From Haplomitrium mnioides (taxonomy: Eukaryota; Marchantiophyta; Haplomitriopsida; Calobryales): a stretch of DNA of 34,228 nt. Shown here piece by piece: positions 10,397-20,753 of this stretch. The stretch is taken from NCBI GenBank assembly GCA_049999725.1, contig JBNGIS010005463.1, forward strand, positions 1 through 34,228. Reading direction: 5' to 3'. The position numbers were made by a program, and so were the translations under genes. The notes under the pieces were generated by a model. The model ran no database searches and was not told the DNA's origin. It saw only the letters and a program-made list of their open reading frames with translations. Position 1 is the stretch's first letter, and the number at the start of each line of letters is the position of its first letter.

Positions 10397-10599
10397 ACTC
10401 TACGAGATTTTTTTTTTCACACAGACACTCCAAGCACGATGTTCTGTCCTCCAACAAAAATTTTTTTCTTTTGCACGCACACTACCGGTCCCTGCTCTGC
10501 GTTCACGACATTCCCGTATCCAGAAAATTTTTTCCTTTCCCGTTTTTCTCCCTCGGAGACAATTGCTCGCGCAAGTGCGCGTTTCAAGAAAAAAATATA

Positions 10600-10999
10600 N
10601 NNNNNNNNNNNNNNNNNNNNNNNNNNNNNNNNNNNNNNNNNNNNNNNNNNNNNNNNNNNNNNNNNNNNNNNNNNNNNNNNNNNNNNNNNNNNNNNNNNNN
10701 NNNNNNNNNNNNNNNNNNNNNNNNNNNNNNNNNNNNNNNNNNNNNNNNNNNNNNNNNNNNNNNNNNNNNNNNNNNNNNNNNNNNNNNNNNNNNNNNNNNN
10801 NNNNNNNNNNNNNNNNNNNNNNNNNNNNNNNNNNNNNNNNNNNNNNNNNNNNNNNNNNNNNNNNNNNNNNNNNNNNNNNNNNNNNNNNNNNNNNNNNNNN
10901 NNNNNNNNNNNNNNNNNNNNNNNNNNNNNNNNNNNNNNNNNNNNNNNNNNNNNNNNNNNNNNNNNNNNNNNNNNNNNNNNNNNNNNNNNNNNNNNNNNN
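10600..10999. other. Assembly gap, 400 N
   Basis: Exactly 400 N, unlike the two 100-N gaps, so the length may be an estimate. The bases on both sides are leader sequence of copia 2. Confidence 1.
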
Positions 11000-11296
11000 T
11001 CGCGCGACTGTGCGTTGCCACTTTGCTCCTTTTGACAACTTTTCTCCTTCACTCTGCTACTTCGTCGTCGGCTGGTACTCGCTTTTTCTGCTACTTCCCT
11101 TGGCTATATTCGTCGTCGACTGGCTCTTCGCGGTTCTTCTCTTCCCTGTTTCCTTGACTTGCAGGGCTCGAGGTTTCCATCCTCTTTCTATTTTGTCGTT
11201 TTGACACTCACCCTCCTTCCCCTCTACTCGATCGATCAAATGAGGGAAGGGGCTCGCGGTTTTTCTGTCCTATCTTAAACCCTGCTCCCTGCGGAC

Positions 11297-11301
11297 ACTC
11301 G
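11297..11301 (+). repeat. Target-site duplication ACTCG, left
   Basis: ACTCG abuts copia 1 and recurs at 16203-16207 on its other side. Confidence 0.95.
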
Positions 11302-11551
11302 TGTAAAGAAATCGAGGAGATAAATCTTTGGACGCAAATATGAGAGATCGTATTCAACACAATGGATTTACAAAAGGGAAGAGGCTTGCGACATGGCGAC
11401 GCTCTCTCTTTGATCTCCCTACTTTTCTCTCTACATACCCTTGTATTTATACTTAAATTTACCCTAAATTAACTTAACAAAACTAACCCTTAAAGAGGGT
11501 TAAAAATAAGTCTCTACCGGTCATCTACGTACAGAGCTTGGTATTTCAACA
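11302..11551 (-). repeat. Copia 1 3' LTR (left on the map)
   Basis: On the minus strand it runs TGTTGAAATACC to TTTCTTTACA. It matches 15953-16202 with five substitutions, all in the part near the LTR 3' end. The gag-pol stop codon (11521-11523) lies inside this LTR. Confidence 0.97.
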
Positions 11552-14500
11552 CTCCCCCTCAAGCTCAAGCCAATGTCAAGCATTCCCATAATAGTTCGAA
11601 ACTTATGTAGCTTCTCTGCACCTATTGACTTTGTAAAAATATCAGCTACTTGCTCATCTGTATTCACATACACCAAATCAACTTCACCTTCAAGTACCTT
11701 CTCTTGTATATAATGGTAATGAACTTCAATGTGTTTTGTCCTTGCATGAAACACCGGATTGTTTGCCAGTTGTATACTGCTTATGTTGTCACAATACAAA
11801 GTCACAGGCTCTTGCACATCATGTCCTAAATCGAACAATAGCTTGCGTAGCCAAGCTATTTCACATCCAGCCATTGCTGCTCCTCTATACTCTGCTTCTG
11901 TGCTTGACAAAGCAACTGTAGGTTGCTTCTTACTACTCCAACTCACTGCAGCACCTCCAATACTGAAAACATAACCACTTGTAGATCTTCTATCATATGT
12001 ATATCCAGCCCAATCTGCATCAGTATATCGAAAAAGTTTTATTTCAACTCCGTATGCATAAAATAAACCATAATTCAGTGTGCCTTTTGAGTAACGTAAT
12101 GCTCTCCTTGCCGCATCTAAATGTGGCTTTTTTGGCACCTGCATAAATTGACTAAGTAATCCCACATCATGAGACATATCTGGTCTTGTCATGGTGGCAT
12201 AAATCAAACTTCCAACTATTTTTCGATACACAGTTGGATCTTCCAATTCATCTCCCAAATCAGCTCTTAACTTTGCATTCTGTTCAAGTGGAGTAGAAAT
12301 AAGCTTACATGCTGTCATACCGTATTTCTGTAAAATATCCAAAATATACTTTCGTTGAAGTAACCAAATACCTTGTTGTGATTTTATTACTTCTATACCC
12401 AAGAAGTACATAAGTTCTCCCAAGTCTTTCATATCAAATTCTGCTCCAAGCCTCTTCTTAACATTTTCAATCTGCAACTTATCATCACCTGTAATAATCA
12501 GATCATCAACATATATCACTATGATGACCAAACCTGTATTCGTTTTCTGCACATACATAGAGTAATCTGCCTCGCTGGTGACAAATCCAATACTTTGTAA
12601 AAACTTGCTTATTCTGTCTGTCCATGCTCTTGGTGCTTGCTTTAATCCGTATAAAGCTTTCTTCAGCTTACACACATAATTTGGAAACTTATGGTGTACA
12701 TATCCCTGTGGCTGCTCCATATACACTTCTTCATGTAACTCTCCATTCAAGAAAGCATTCTTTACATCCATCTGATGTAAATCCCATCTCTTAGCAGCAG
12801 CCATAGCAATCACAGTTCTTACAGTTGCCATCTTTGCAACAGGACTGAATGTTTCATCAAAATCTATACCATATGTCTGAGCATATCCTTTGGCTACTAG
12901 TCTAGCCTTGTACTTGCTTATCGAACCATCTGCATTATGCTTAACTTTGTAAACCCACTTACAACCAATCGCTTTCTTTCCATCAGGTAGTGGTGTTAGC
13001 TTCCAAGTCTCATTCTTATCAAGTGCATTCACTTCTTCATCCATAGCTAACTCCCATTCAGGTATGCCAATTGCATCCTCAAAATAAGTGGGTTCTACAT
13101 CCTGTATAACTTTCACCATATATGCATAATGACGTGCAGAAAAACTGTCATAACTCAACCTCCTTACTGGATACCTTATACGTGTAGATCTATGTACCTC
13201 ATCTTGCATTCTTTGCACACCAGGTGTTTGCAAAGTAGGTATATCAACCTCTTCACCATTACTTAAGTGACTTGTATCCATCTGCTGATCCACCTTTTCT
13301 TTTCCCTTTGCTGAACTTGTCTTACTTTCAGCACTTCCAATTGATACATTTGGTGAACTTGAACTCAATCTTCCTGACCACGGACTAACACTCTTAGACA
13401 AAGTGTTTGAACTTTCTCCTGGTCCACTCAACAGTTGTGATTGTAATTCCTGATTTTCTGATTTTTGGTGCACTACTTCTTCCTCCATATGAGTCTTCAC
13501 AACTTTTTCTACACCATACCAACTACTCAACTCATCAAATACAACATCTCTACTTACCCTGATTTTACGTGTTACAGGGTTGTAACATCGGTATCCTTTT
13601 TGTTCCAAAGAATACCCAATGAAAATACACCTTTCAGCTTTAGGATCTAGCTTAGTCCTTAGCTCATCTGGTATGTGTACATATGCAATACAACCAAATA
13701 CTTTCAAGTGAGATACGTATATTTTGATACCTGTAAATCTTTCTTCTACAGTAATATCATGTATTCCTACTGTAGGAGTCATGTTCATGATATATACAGT
13801 TGTATGTACAGCCTCTGCCCAATAGTATTTTGGCATGTTTTTCTCATTAATCAAGGCACGAGCGATTTCTCCTATATGCCTATTTTTTCTCTCTACAACT
13901 CCATTCTGTTGTGGAGTATATCTGCATGTGAATTGCCTCTTCACACCATGATCTACCAAAAATATGTTAAACTCTCGTGAAAAATACTCACCTCCACCAT
14001 CTGACCGTAGACATTTAATTTGCAATCCTGATTGTTTCTCAACCATCTTTTTAAAGCTTTTAAAATGCTCAAACACTTCTCCTTTTGACTTCATAAAATA
14101 AACCCATACCTTCCTTGTATGGTCATCCACAAAGGTAACAAAATACTTATTTCCTGATATTGATGCATGCTCAATAGGTCCCCACACATCAGAATGTACT
14201 ACGTCTAAAGGATTTTTACTCACATTTCTTTGATGCGGGAACGGATGCCTTGATTGTTTTCCAAACTGACATGCTTCACACACCTTCTGCATATCAACAT
14301 TCTTGAACCTTGGCAAGCCGGTAACTACACCCATAGACTGCATTGATCTCAGCCTTTGTAGATTCACATGTCCCATTCTTTTGTGCCAGATATCTACATC
14401 TTCAATAACTGTATTCTTTTGCGTATACATGATATTGTCATTTACCATTGGAGTCTTTACATCTAATGTAAACATCCTTCCAATCTTACTTCCTCTGGCA

Positions 14501-15822
14501 ACCAATCTGTTTCTGTTTTTCAAATCCTCCACAAAACAACCGTCTTCATTAAAAACAACTTGTAATCTTTGTTCTACCATTTGACCAACAGATACCAAAT
14601 TCTTTGTAATTGTTGGTACATAGAACACATCAGCCATATACTTTGACTTTCCATCATGTGTAGAAAGTGGGACATTTCCCATCTGCTCAATTGGATGAAT
14701 TGTAGCATCACCTGTTTCTACATATCCTTGCTGCTCTGGATCATGCAGCTCTTTTAACCAATTTTTATGATATGTCATATGGTTTGACGCACTAGAATCC
14801 ACATACCATGCATCACTTTCACAACCTTGTGTATAAGTACTCATCATATGTTGCAAAACAAAGAGATGATCACCATCACTCTTCGATGACGATGCATAAT
14901 TTCCTTGTTGTCTCCGATTATATCCTCTGTTATTGTTGTTGGACCTGCTATAGCAATCATTTGCATAATGACCTGCTTTTCTACACTCCCAACAAACTAC
15001 ATCAATATTGTTTTTCCTTCCACCTCTTCCACGAAAGCTTCTACTTCCTCGAAAATTTCCGCGGCCTCTACCACCAGATGTATTCTCAAAATTTTGTTGA
15101 TTTTGGTTATGTTGTACATAACCTCTACCTTCACCACGTCCTCTTTGGGATCTCCCCCTGCTTCTACCATATACTAAGTAGAAGCCCTGTGCCTGCTCAT
15201 TAGAACCGTTTTTTGAAATAGGTCCACCAATATTTCTCTCCTCTATTATCATCAAGGAGACTAGCTCATCAAAATTAGGAAGATTTTCCCGAACATAAAC
15301 AGAAGTGGCAAATGGTTTCCACTTCTCATCATCCTTCAAACCATTCAATACTGCAGACACTAAATCATCATCCTCTGTAACCACACCAATAGATCCCAAT
15401 GCATCTGATGTCTCTTTTATCTTCAAGACATAATCATTCACCGACATGTTACGTGTCTTCTTTATGTTATTCAACTCATTTTTCAATTGAATCTTTCTAG
15501 CTCTAGTATTTGTACTGTAGAGCCTTTCTAACGTATCCCATACATCTTTTGAAGACTCCAAATCTTGTATGTGTCCAACCATACTGTTTGACAAATTCTG
15601 CGAAATCAAAAACATCACCTTCTTATCTTTTTCGTTCCAAGCTTTCCATGCTTTCAATTCTTGATCTGTTACATTCACTGAAGGAAGTTGCGGTTCCTTT
15701 TCTTCACCTAAAACATACCCCCATAGGCTCTTGCCTATCAAATAGTTCCTCATCCGGAACCTCCACTGCTGGTAGTTGTTCTTCTCCAACTTCTCAATAC
15801 CAACGTTATTGGAATCACCCAT
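11521..15822 (-). CDS. Copia 1 gag-pol polyprotein, 1433 aa
   Basis: It encodes all proteins of a Ty1/copia retrotransposon. Gag of the UBN2 type begins MGDSNNVGIEKLEKNNYQQW; an RG-rich stretch leads to the zinc knuckle CWECRKAGHYANDC at about 276-289. The protease site is D342-S-S, where D-S/T-G is usual. Integrase has the HHCC finger from H480 with CEAC, and the triad D545, D608, E644 with the expected 35-residue D-E spacing. Reverse transcriptase has KARLVAKGY, FSPVAK, YGLKQAPRAW and YVDD at 1104-1107. RNase H shows YTDADWAG, SSTEAEY and YCDN, and the end has DIFTKSI. Length is normal for the family. The start at 15822 is the first ATG after the primer site and matches the gag start of relatives. 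There is no stop or frameshift. The last 10 codons lie in the 3' LTR. The one oddity is the protease Gly to Ser. Confidence 0.97.
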   Translation of the reverse strand: MGDSNNVGIEKLEKNNYQQWRFRMRNYLIGKSLWGYVLGEEKEPQLPSVNVTDQELKAWKAWNEKDKKVMFLISQNLSNSMVGHIQDLESSKDVWDTLERLYSTNTRARKIQLKNELNNIKKTRNMSVNDYVLKIKETSDALGSIGVVTEDDDLVSAVLNGLKDDEKWKPFATSVYVRENLPNFDELVSLMIIEERNIGGPISKNGSNEQAQGFYLVYGRSRGRSQRGRGEGRGYVQHNQNQQNFENTSGGRGRGNFRGSRSFRGRGGRKNNIDVVCWECRKAGHYANDCYSRSNNNNRGYNRRQQGNYASSSKSDGDHLFVLQHMMSTYTQGCESDAWYVDSSASNHMTYHKNWLKELHDPEQQGYVETGDATIHPIEQMGNVPLSTHDGKSKYMADVFYVPTITKNLVSVGQMVEQRLQVVFNEDGCFVEDLKNRNRLVARGSKIGRMFTLDVKTPMVNDNIMYTQKNTVIEDVDIWHKRMGHVNLQRLRSMQSMGVVTGLPRFKNVDMQKVCEACQFGKQSRHPFPHQRNVSKNPLDVVHSDVWGPIEHASISGNKYFVTFVDDHTRKVWVYFMKSKGEVFEHFKSFKKMVEKQSGLQIKCLRSDGGGEYFSREFNIFLVDHGVKRQFTCRYTPQQNGVVERKNRHIGEIARALINEKNMPKYYWAEAVHTTVYIMNMTPTVGIHDITVEERFTGIKIYVSHLKVFGCIAYVHIPDELRTKLDPKAERCIFIGYSLEQKGYRCYNPVTRKIRVSRDVVFDELSSWYGVEKVVKTHMEEEVVHQKSENQELQSQLLSGPGESSNTLSKSVSPWSGRLSSSSPNVSIGSAESKTSSAKGKEKVDQQMDTSHLSNGEEVDIPTLQTPGVQRMQDEVHRSTRIRYPVRRLSYDSFSARHYAYMVKVIQDVEPTYFEDAIGIPEWELAMDEEVNALDKNETWKLTPLPDGKKAIGCKWVYKVKHNADGSISKYKARLVAKGYAQTYGIDFDETFSPVAKMATVRTVIAMAAAKRWDLHQMDVKNAFLNGELHEEVYMEQPQGYVHHKFPNYVCKLKKALYGLKQAPRAWTDRISKFLQSIGFVTSEADYSMYVQKTNTGLVIIVIYVDDLIITGDDKLQIENVKKRLGAEFDMKDLGELMYFLGIEVIKSQQGIWLLQRKYILDILQKYGMTACKLISTPLEQNAKLRADLGDELEDPTVYRKIVGSLIYATMTRPDMSHDVGLLSQFMQVPKKPHLDAARRALRYSKGTLNYGLFYAYGVEIKLFRYTDADWAGYTYDRRSTSGYVFSIGGAAVSWSSKKQPTVALSSTEAEYRGAAMAGCEIAWLRKLLFDLGHDVQEPVTLYCDNISSIQLANNPVFHARTKHIEVHYHYIQEKVLEGEVDLVYVNTDEQVADIFTKSIGAEKLHKFRTIMGMLDIGLSLRGSVEIPSSVRR
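11552..11560 (-). other. Copia 1 polypurine tract
   Basis: The minus strand reads GAGGGGGAG flush with the 3' LTR start TGTTGAAATACC. This is the plus-strand primer site. It lies within the gag-pol frame. Confidence 0.9.
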
Positions 15823-15940
15823 TTACGCAACTTCTGGACACCTCCAAACTTCAAGCACAACTCTGACCACCTTGGGCAAAAAGGATATCAAACCAAATTG
15901 ATCGTCTACTCTTTGCGATCGTATTCTCCTCACAAACCAG

Positions 15941-15952
15941 GCTCTGATACCA
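15941..15952 (-). other. Copia 1 primer-binding site (initiator Met tRNA)
   Basis: The minus strand reads TGGTATCAGAGC directly after the 5' LTR. This is the classic plant copia primer site complementary to the 3' end of initiator Met tRNA. Confidence 0.95.
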
Positions 15953-16202
15953 TGTAAAGAAATCGAGAAGATAAATCTTTGGACGCAAATATGAGAGATC
16001 GTATTCAACACAATGGATTAACAAAGGGGAAGAGGCTTGCGGCATGGCGGCGCTCTCTCTTTGATCTCCCTACTTTTCTCTCTACATACCCTTGTATTTA
16101 TACTTAAATTTACCCTAAATTAACTTAACAAAACTAACCCTTAAAGAGGGTTAAAAATAAGTCTCTACCGGTCATCTACGTACAGAGCTTGGTATTTCAA
16201 CA
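15953..16202 (-). repeat. Copia 1 5' LTR (right on the map)
   Basis: 250 bases, TG...CA on the minus strand. It holds the promoter, followed by the primer site and, 130 bases after the LTR, the gag ATG. It is 98% identical to the 3' LTR. It also carries an inverted pair AACCCT/AGGGTT around TAAAG. Confidence 0.97.
16095..16102 (-). promoter_or_regulatory. TATA box of copia 1
   Basis: The minus strand reads TATAAATA within AAGTATAAATACAAGG in the 5' LTR. The 3' LTR has it at 11444-11451. This is a good plant TATA box; transcription would start about 30 bases downstream, inside the LTR. Confidence 0.75.
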
Positions 16203-16207
16203 ACTCG
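16203..16207 (+). repeat. Target-site duplication ACTCG, right
   Basis: Identical to 11297-11301 and flush with the copia 1 LTR. Confidence 0.95.
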
Positions 16208-17347
16208 AGGCTTCCGCTTGTGGCTTGTGGTTTGTCCATCCTCTGTTTCCTCAACTCCCTCATCGAATCGGTTCTTACGACTCTATCTCTCTTTTCTTTA
16301 CTTGTCAACCTGGTATATGCAGCTTGTTCTCTTGCTTAGTCGACCAGAGGTTCTTGAAGATTTGAGCACTCCTCGCCCTAGTGGATTTCTTTGGAGGCCC
16401 TCCCTGCCTTGTCCGACCCCCTTTTGAACACTCCTCAACCCGTCCAACTCTCTCCAGACACTCCAACAAGGTTCGTTTCCACTTTGAAAAAAAAATTGAT
16501 GCTTTCATTTGTTTTCGGAGAACTTCCAGCCACTCCAGCTTTGGGGAAGGCCCCGACATTTCTGATTTCTTATTTCTCAGTAAACTTTCTCAACACTCTT
16601 GATTGTTGGATCATTATTTGTCGCACTTACTAGCTGACCTTGAAATTGGACTAACTTCTGGCATATTGGGTTATACTCAAATTCTTGCATAGTGCTTACT
16701 AACGTTATAACAGATCTATACCTCCCTATAAACAGAAGTACTTGTCACTGTTTTTCTCCTTCCAGACCTGAACTATAACTATGATACACAGACAAGTTCA
16801 TTTTTTTTCTTTTTCTTTCACTAAGGACTACTGCTTTCAGATCACCAACAGGGGATACTACACCATATTACCTCAAGGGACACACCACCTGGTAACAGAA
16901 TATATTACTTACCCTCCCTACCCCCCCCCCCCCTTCCTAGCTAGCTACTTACCTGCAAGGAAACAACAATCAGTCGGCGGAGGTTACAGTAGAAGGAAGG
17001 GCGCCACCACCAGTTCCGGACACGACACGAGTACGACATCCACTAGTAGGGCAGTTCTAAGTCTAGACATACGATTGTCGGTACCAATTTATATTTTTTT
17101 TCCTTTCAACACGCTTTTCTGTTTTATTTCGTTTCTTTCATTTCATTTTTCTGTTTAAGGCAAACAACATAAACAAGTACAGGGAATAATTACAATTACC
17201 CGCTCCACGGACAACTCGCAGTCTTGACCCAACTGCACATTCTTTCTTTCTTTTTGGTTCCCTATATCTAGTTTTCGGATTCTGATATCTCTTGGTCACT
17301 TAACAGTCCTTGATTATACCTGGACTCAACCGCAAACACATCCAAGC
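16208..17347 (+). other. Copia 2 leader, second part
   Basis: Untranslated sequence up to the gag ATG at 17348, rich in CT blocks. A run of 13 C lies at 16921-16933. With 10397-11301 it makes a leader of about 2 kb, long for copia. The frames in it are short and not coding. Confidence 0.6.
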
Positions 17348-18750
17348 ATGAACCCCATAGGTTCACTTAAGTTTCAGGCCCTGAAACTTGACAGCTCGAA
17401 CTATTTATCATGGTCTCTGGACATCACGACCTACTTAACATCGAAAGGGATACGCGATATCCTAATCAATGATGAGGGCACGAGCCCACGGGATGCTGCA
17501 AGAGCACTCATACTCATACGCCATCACCTTGTGGAACCACTAAGGTTACAATACCTAAACTACAACAATCCCCGATTACTCTGGGACAAACTCAAACTCA
17601 GGTTTGATCACCTGACCTCTATCTCCCTACCTGCAGCTCGACACGATTGGATCAACTTGCGAGTCCAAGACCATACCTCAATCGTGAATTACAAAAGTGA
17701 ACTATTCCGAATAGTTTCACAATTGGCAATTTGCGGACACCCTGTTTCTGACGAAGAACAGATAGAGAAAACTCTATCGACATTTCCAGTATCCAACCTC
17801 ATCCTTGCATCCCAATACCGCAACATGCATTTCACCTGATACTCGGAATTGATCGCATACATGCTATTAGCAGAGAAACACCAACTACTTCTAGTGGAAA
17901 ATGCAAAAAAGCGACCCCCTGGCTTTGTGGTATTACCGGCAAATCCGGAGTCGCACTTCACCTGATTCCATCCTCACTCAAGGAACCGAGACCCTGACCC
18001 ACGAAGAGGAAGAGGAAGAGGCAAGGGAAACCCCAACTTCAGGGAGAGCACCAGACACCCAACACCCAATCGAACTTCATCCCTCGGCAACAGGGATCGA
18101 CATTACAGACGTCACACCTCTACCACACCATAACGCAAACAACGTTCCTGGGTCGCAAGAGGCAGACGTCAACAGACAAGAGGCCACAGAAATTTCTCAC
18201 AACCGAGAAACACACCACCATCCTGCTATAGATGTGGCACTTGAAGACATACACAAACCGTATGCTGAGTACCCGCACACCTTGTGGCACTCTACCAAAA
18301 TAGCCTCAAATACCCACAACCTAAAGTACATGGAAATCTTTCCGAAATTGCAGATGTCGACGACTACCCGACTTACAACCTACAGCTAGAGAGCTATACA
18401 GTGCAACGTTTGGCTCCAACTCACACAGAATAATACAATAACACTTGTATTGTTGACAGTGGTTCTTCACATACCATACTACGGGACCGAAATCACTTCA
18501 CTTCGGTAACCCCGTCATCAAGAACAATGACCACCATATCCGGTCATAATCAAATAGAAGAAGGATATGGACCAGCAACTATCCGTTTCCTGAACGGGAC
18601 TAAACTCAGCATAGCATATGCCATCTATGCTCCCACAGCAACCAGAAATCTCATAAGCTTCCGAGATATCCGACAAAACGGATTCCATATACAGACTGGG
18701 AACACAGGCCAAACTGAAGCCCTCCACATACTACTACCCATGATAACGGT
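17348..18750 (+). pseudogene. Copia 2 gag and protease, broken
   Basis: The gag begins MNPIGSLKFQALKLDSSNYL, with SWSLDITTYLTSKG after it, a UBN2-type copia gag. The frame continues past a TGA at 17837-17839 through an arginine/glycine-rich stretch to the knuckle CYRCGT-stop-RHTQTVC at 18224-18265, which has its Cys and His residues but a TGA at 18242-18244. More stops follow in the same frame. The protease site VDSGSSHT is intact, with its Asp codon at 18455. The frame is lost near 18740 and integrase goes on in another frame. Most stops look like CGA, CAA or TGG changed by C-to-T or G-to-A, as expected from deamination of methylated cytosine. Confidence 0.85.
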
Positions 18751-20274
18751 ATGCAAGTACAAGAAACGTTTTCTCTATCTCCACCAGGCCTATACATGAC
18801 TGCAATTCATTCATACCATGCATCAACAATAAAGTTATCGGATGCCCAACTATGGCATAACAGACTAGGACATCCTGGCAAAGATATGTTCTACCGACTC
18901 AAACATGACAATATCGGAATTCCAGATAATGTCCACCCTATATCAATGCGCACTCCATGCATGGCATGCGCACAAGGCAAACTGCGAATTTCCCCTTCAA
19001 CACGAAGGACAACAACGACAATACCACGTTTTCTGGAATGGATCCACGCAGACATCTGTGGACCCATCCAGCCCCCATCAGGACCATTCAGATACTTCCT
19101 AGTAACCATCGATGTATCATCCAAATGGTCACAAGTGTCCTTATTGACAACCAAAAACATGGTCTTCTCTAAACTCTTGTCACAAATACTCAAACTATCG
19201 ACACAATTCCGTGATTATCCAATCAGAAACCTGCGAGTAGACAATGCAGACGAATTCACATCCTCAGCATTCGATGACTTCTGCTCATCTGCAGGCATCG
19301 ACGTTCAATACTCAGTCCCACATGTTCATTTTCAGAATGGCATAGTTGAATCCGCGATCAAATGCATACAACTGATCGCCAGACCATTATTACTGAACAC
19401 TAGTCTCCTCACATCTGCATGGGGACACGCTGTGATACACGCAGCAACACTAATCAAACTAAGACCGTCTGCATTCAACAATAACTCTCCTCACCATCTA
19501 GCAGTCGGAATACCTGCAAATATATCACACCTTCGGACATTCGGATGCCTTGTTCTAGTACCTATTCTCGGCCCACACCAAACAAAAATGGGACCACAAC
19601 GACAAAAAGGGATATACATAGGTTATGAATCCCCATCTATCATCCGATACCTTGAACCCACAACGTCAGACGTCTTCAAATCTCGATTTGCAGACTGTCA
19701 ATTCTTTGAAGATGTTTTCCCAACTCTAATGCTCGAAGACAATTCCGAGAAAACACAAACTGATAACCTTATATGGCACAACAAATCGCTACTCCAACCT
19801 GATCCTAGAACAGGACAATTAGACTACAAAGTTCAGAGACTTCTACACTTACAACAAACATTAATCAGAATACCAGACGCATTCAACGACGTTGCAAACC
19901 TCACTAAGTCTCATGTTGAAGCAGCAAATGCAAGACTACAAAAAGATTCAACTACGGCTACTGATATTGCACCTAAAGCCAAAAGAGGCAGACCATTAGG
20001 CTCCAAAAACAAGCCAAAAATGCCAACATCTTTACTCGCTAGCCCTGGATTACAACCACATCCCAACCACACACAAGAAACACTACATACACACTCAATC
20101 CCAGAAAATGAAGAAATCGCGATTCACTACTCATTTACTGGTCATGTCTGGAAACGTGACCAAACCGACATGAGCGACATGTTTGCCTATTCAGTATCCC
20201 AGACTATAGACAACACCATACCCGACCCTATATCAGTACAGGATGCGCAATCAAGGTCGGATTGGCCACAATGA
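18751..20274 (+). pseudogene. Copia 2 integrase region (507 codons open)
   Basis: Integrase inserts the cDNA into the genome. The HHCC finger reads LWHNRLGHPG and CMACAQGK. The core has HADICGP, RVDNADEF and NGIVESAIK, which supply the D, D and E. A variable proline- and lysine-rich stretch follows (AKRGRPLGSKNKPK, like an AT-hook). The frame ends at a TGA (20272-20274) and then continues in the same frame into reverse transcriptase, so this TGA is a mutation, not a natural end. The frame differs from the gag-protease frame. Confidence 0.88.
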
Positions 20275-20652
20275 GAAAAAGCCATACACTCAGAACTGGA
20301 CTCACTCATACATCGGCAAGTATTCGGATCAGTCATACCTGCCACATCAGACATGAAACTGATAGACTACAGATTTATATTTGTCAGGAAAAGAAATGCA
20401 AAAGGCAAAGTTACGAGATACAAAGCAAGACTCGTCGCGAAAGGATATACGCAAATCCCTGGAAAAGATTACAATCTGACATACTCACCAGTCATGGATA
20501 CGATCACATGTAGATATATGATAGCATTTGCAATTCAACGCAACCTGATCATGCATATCATGGATGTCATTACTGCCTACTTATATGGCATACTCGACAC
20601 TCAAATTTTTATGAAGGCACCCCCTGAGCTCATATCCAGGATATCATTCCAC
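20275..20652 (+). pseudogene. Copia 2 reverse transcriptase, N-terminal part
   Basis: In the integrase frame this reads EKAIHSELDSL and then TRYKARLVAKGYTQIPGKDY, TYSPVMD, and MDVITAYLYGILDTQIFMKAPPE, the normal start of a copia reverse transcriptase. The A-Y/F-L-Y/N-G motif that holds a catalytic Asp in relatives reads MDVITAYLYG. The frame runs into the N gap at 20653. Confidence 0.85.
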
Positions 20653-20752
20653 NNNNNNNNNNNNNNNNNNNNNNNNNNNNNNNNNNNNNNNNNNNNNNNN
20701 NNNNNNNNNNNNNNNNNNNNNNNNNNNNNNNNNNNNNNNNNNNNNNNNNNNN
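20653..20752. other. Assembly gap, 100 N
   Basis: 100 N inside the copia 2 reverse transcriptase, right beside the 36-bp repeats that begin at 20754. Tandem repeats are a likely reason for the assembly break. Confidence 1.
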
Positions 20753-20753
20753 T

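Larger units (their letters stand above)
10397..11301 (+). other. Copia 2 leader, first part, with assembly gap
   Basis: This is pyrimidine-rich untranslated sequence between primer site and gag. Frames drawn across it are open only because N is translated as X. It contains a 400-N gap at 10600-10999. The leader is interrupted by copia 1 and resumes at 16208. Confidence 0.6.
11302..16202 (-). mobile_element. Ty1/copia retrotransposon 1, full length, structurally intact
   Basis: 4901 bases with two 250-bp LTRs, perfect 5-bp target duplication ACTCG, primer-binding site, polypurine tract and one uninterrupted gag-pol frame. It is inserted in the leader of copia 2 in opposite orientation. The LTRs differ at 5 of 250 positions (2%), against 4% for the host element, in keeping with later insertion. 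All parts needed for an autonomous copia are present, but activity cannot be judged from sequence. Confidence 0.97.

Noticed and set aside
10336-11204. ORFs of about 145-273 codons around the 400-N gap on both strands
   Set aside because: Most of their length is N translated as X; the real flanks are untranslated copia 2 leader.
11736-15866. Plus-strand ORFs inside copia 1 (for example 14808-15203, 15510-15866)
   Set aside because: Antisense shadows of the intact gag-pol frame.
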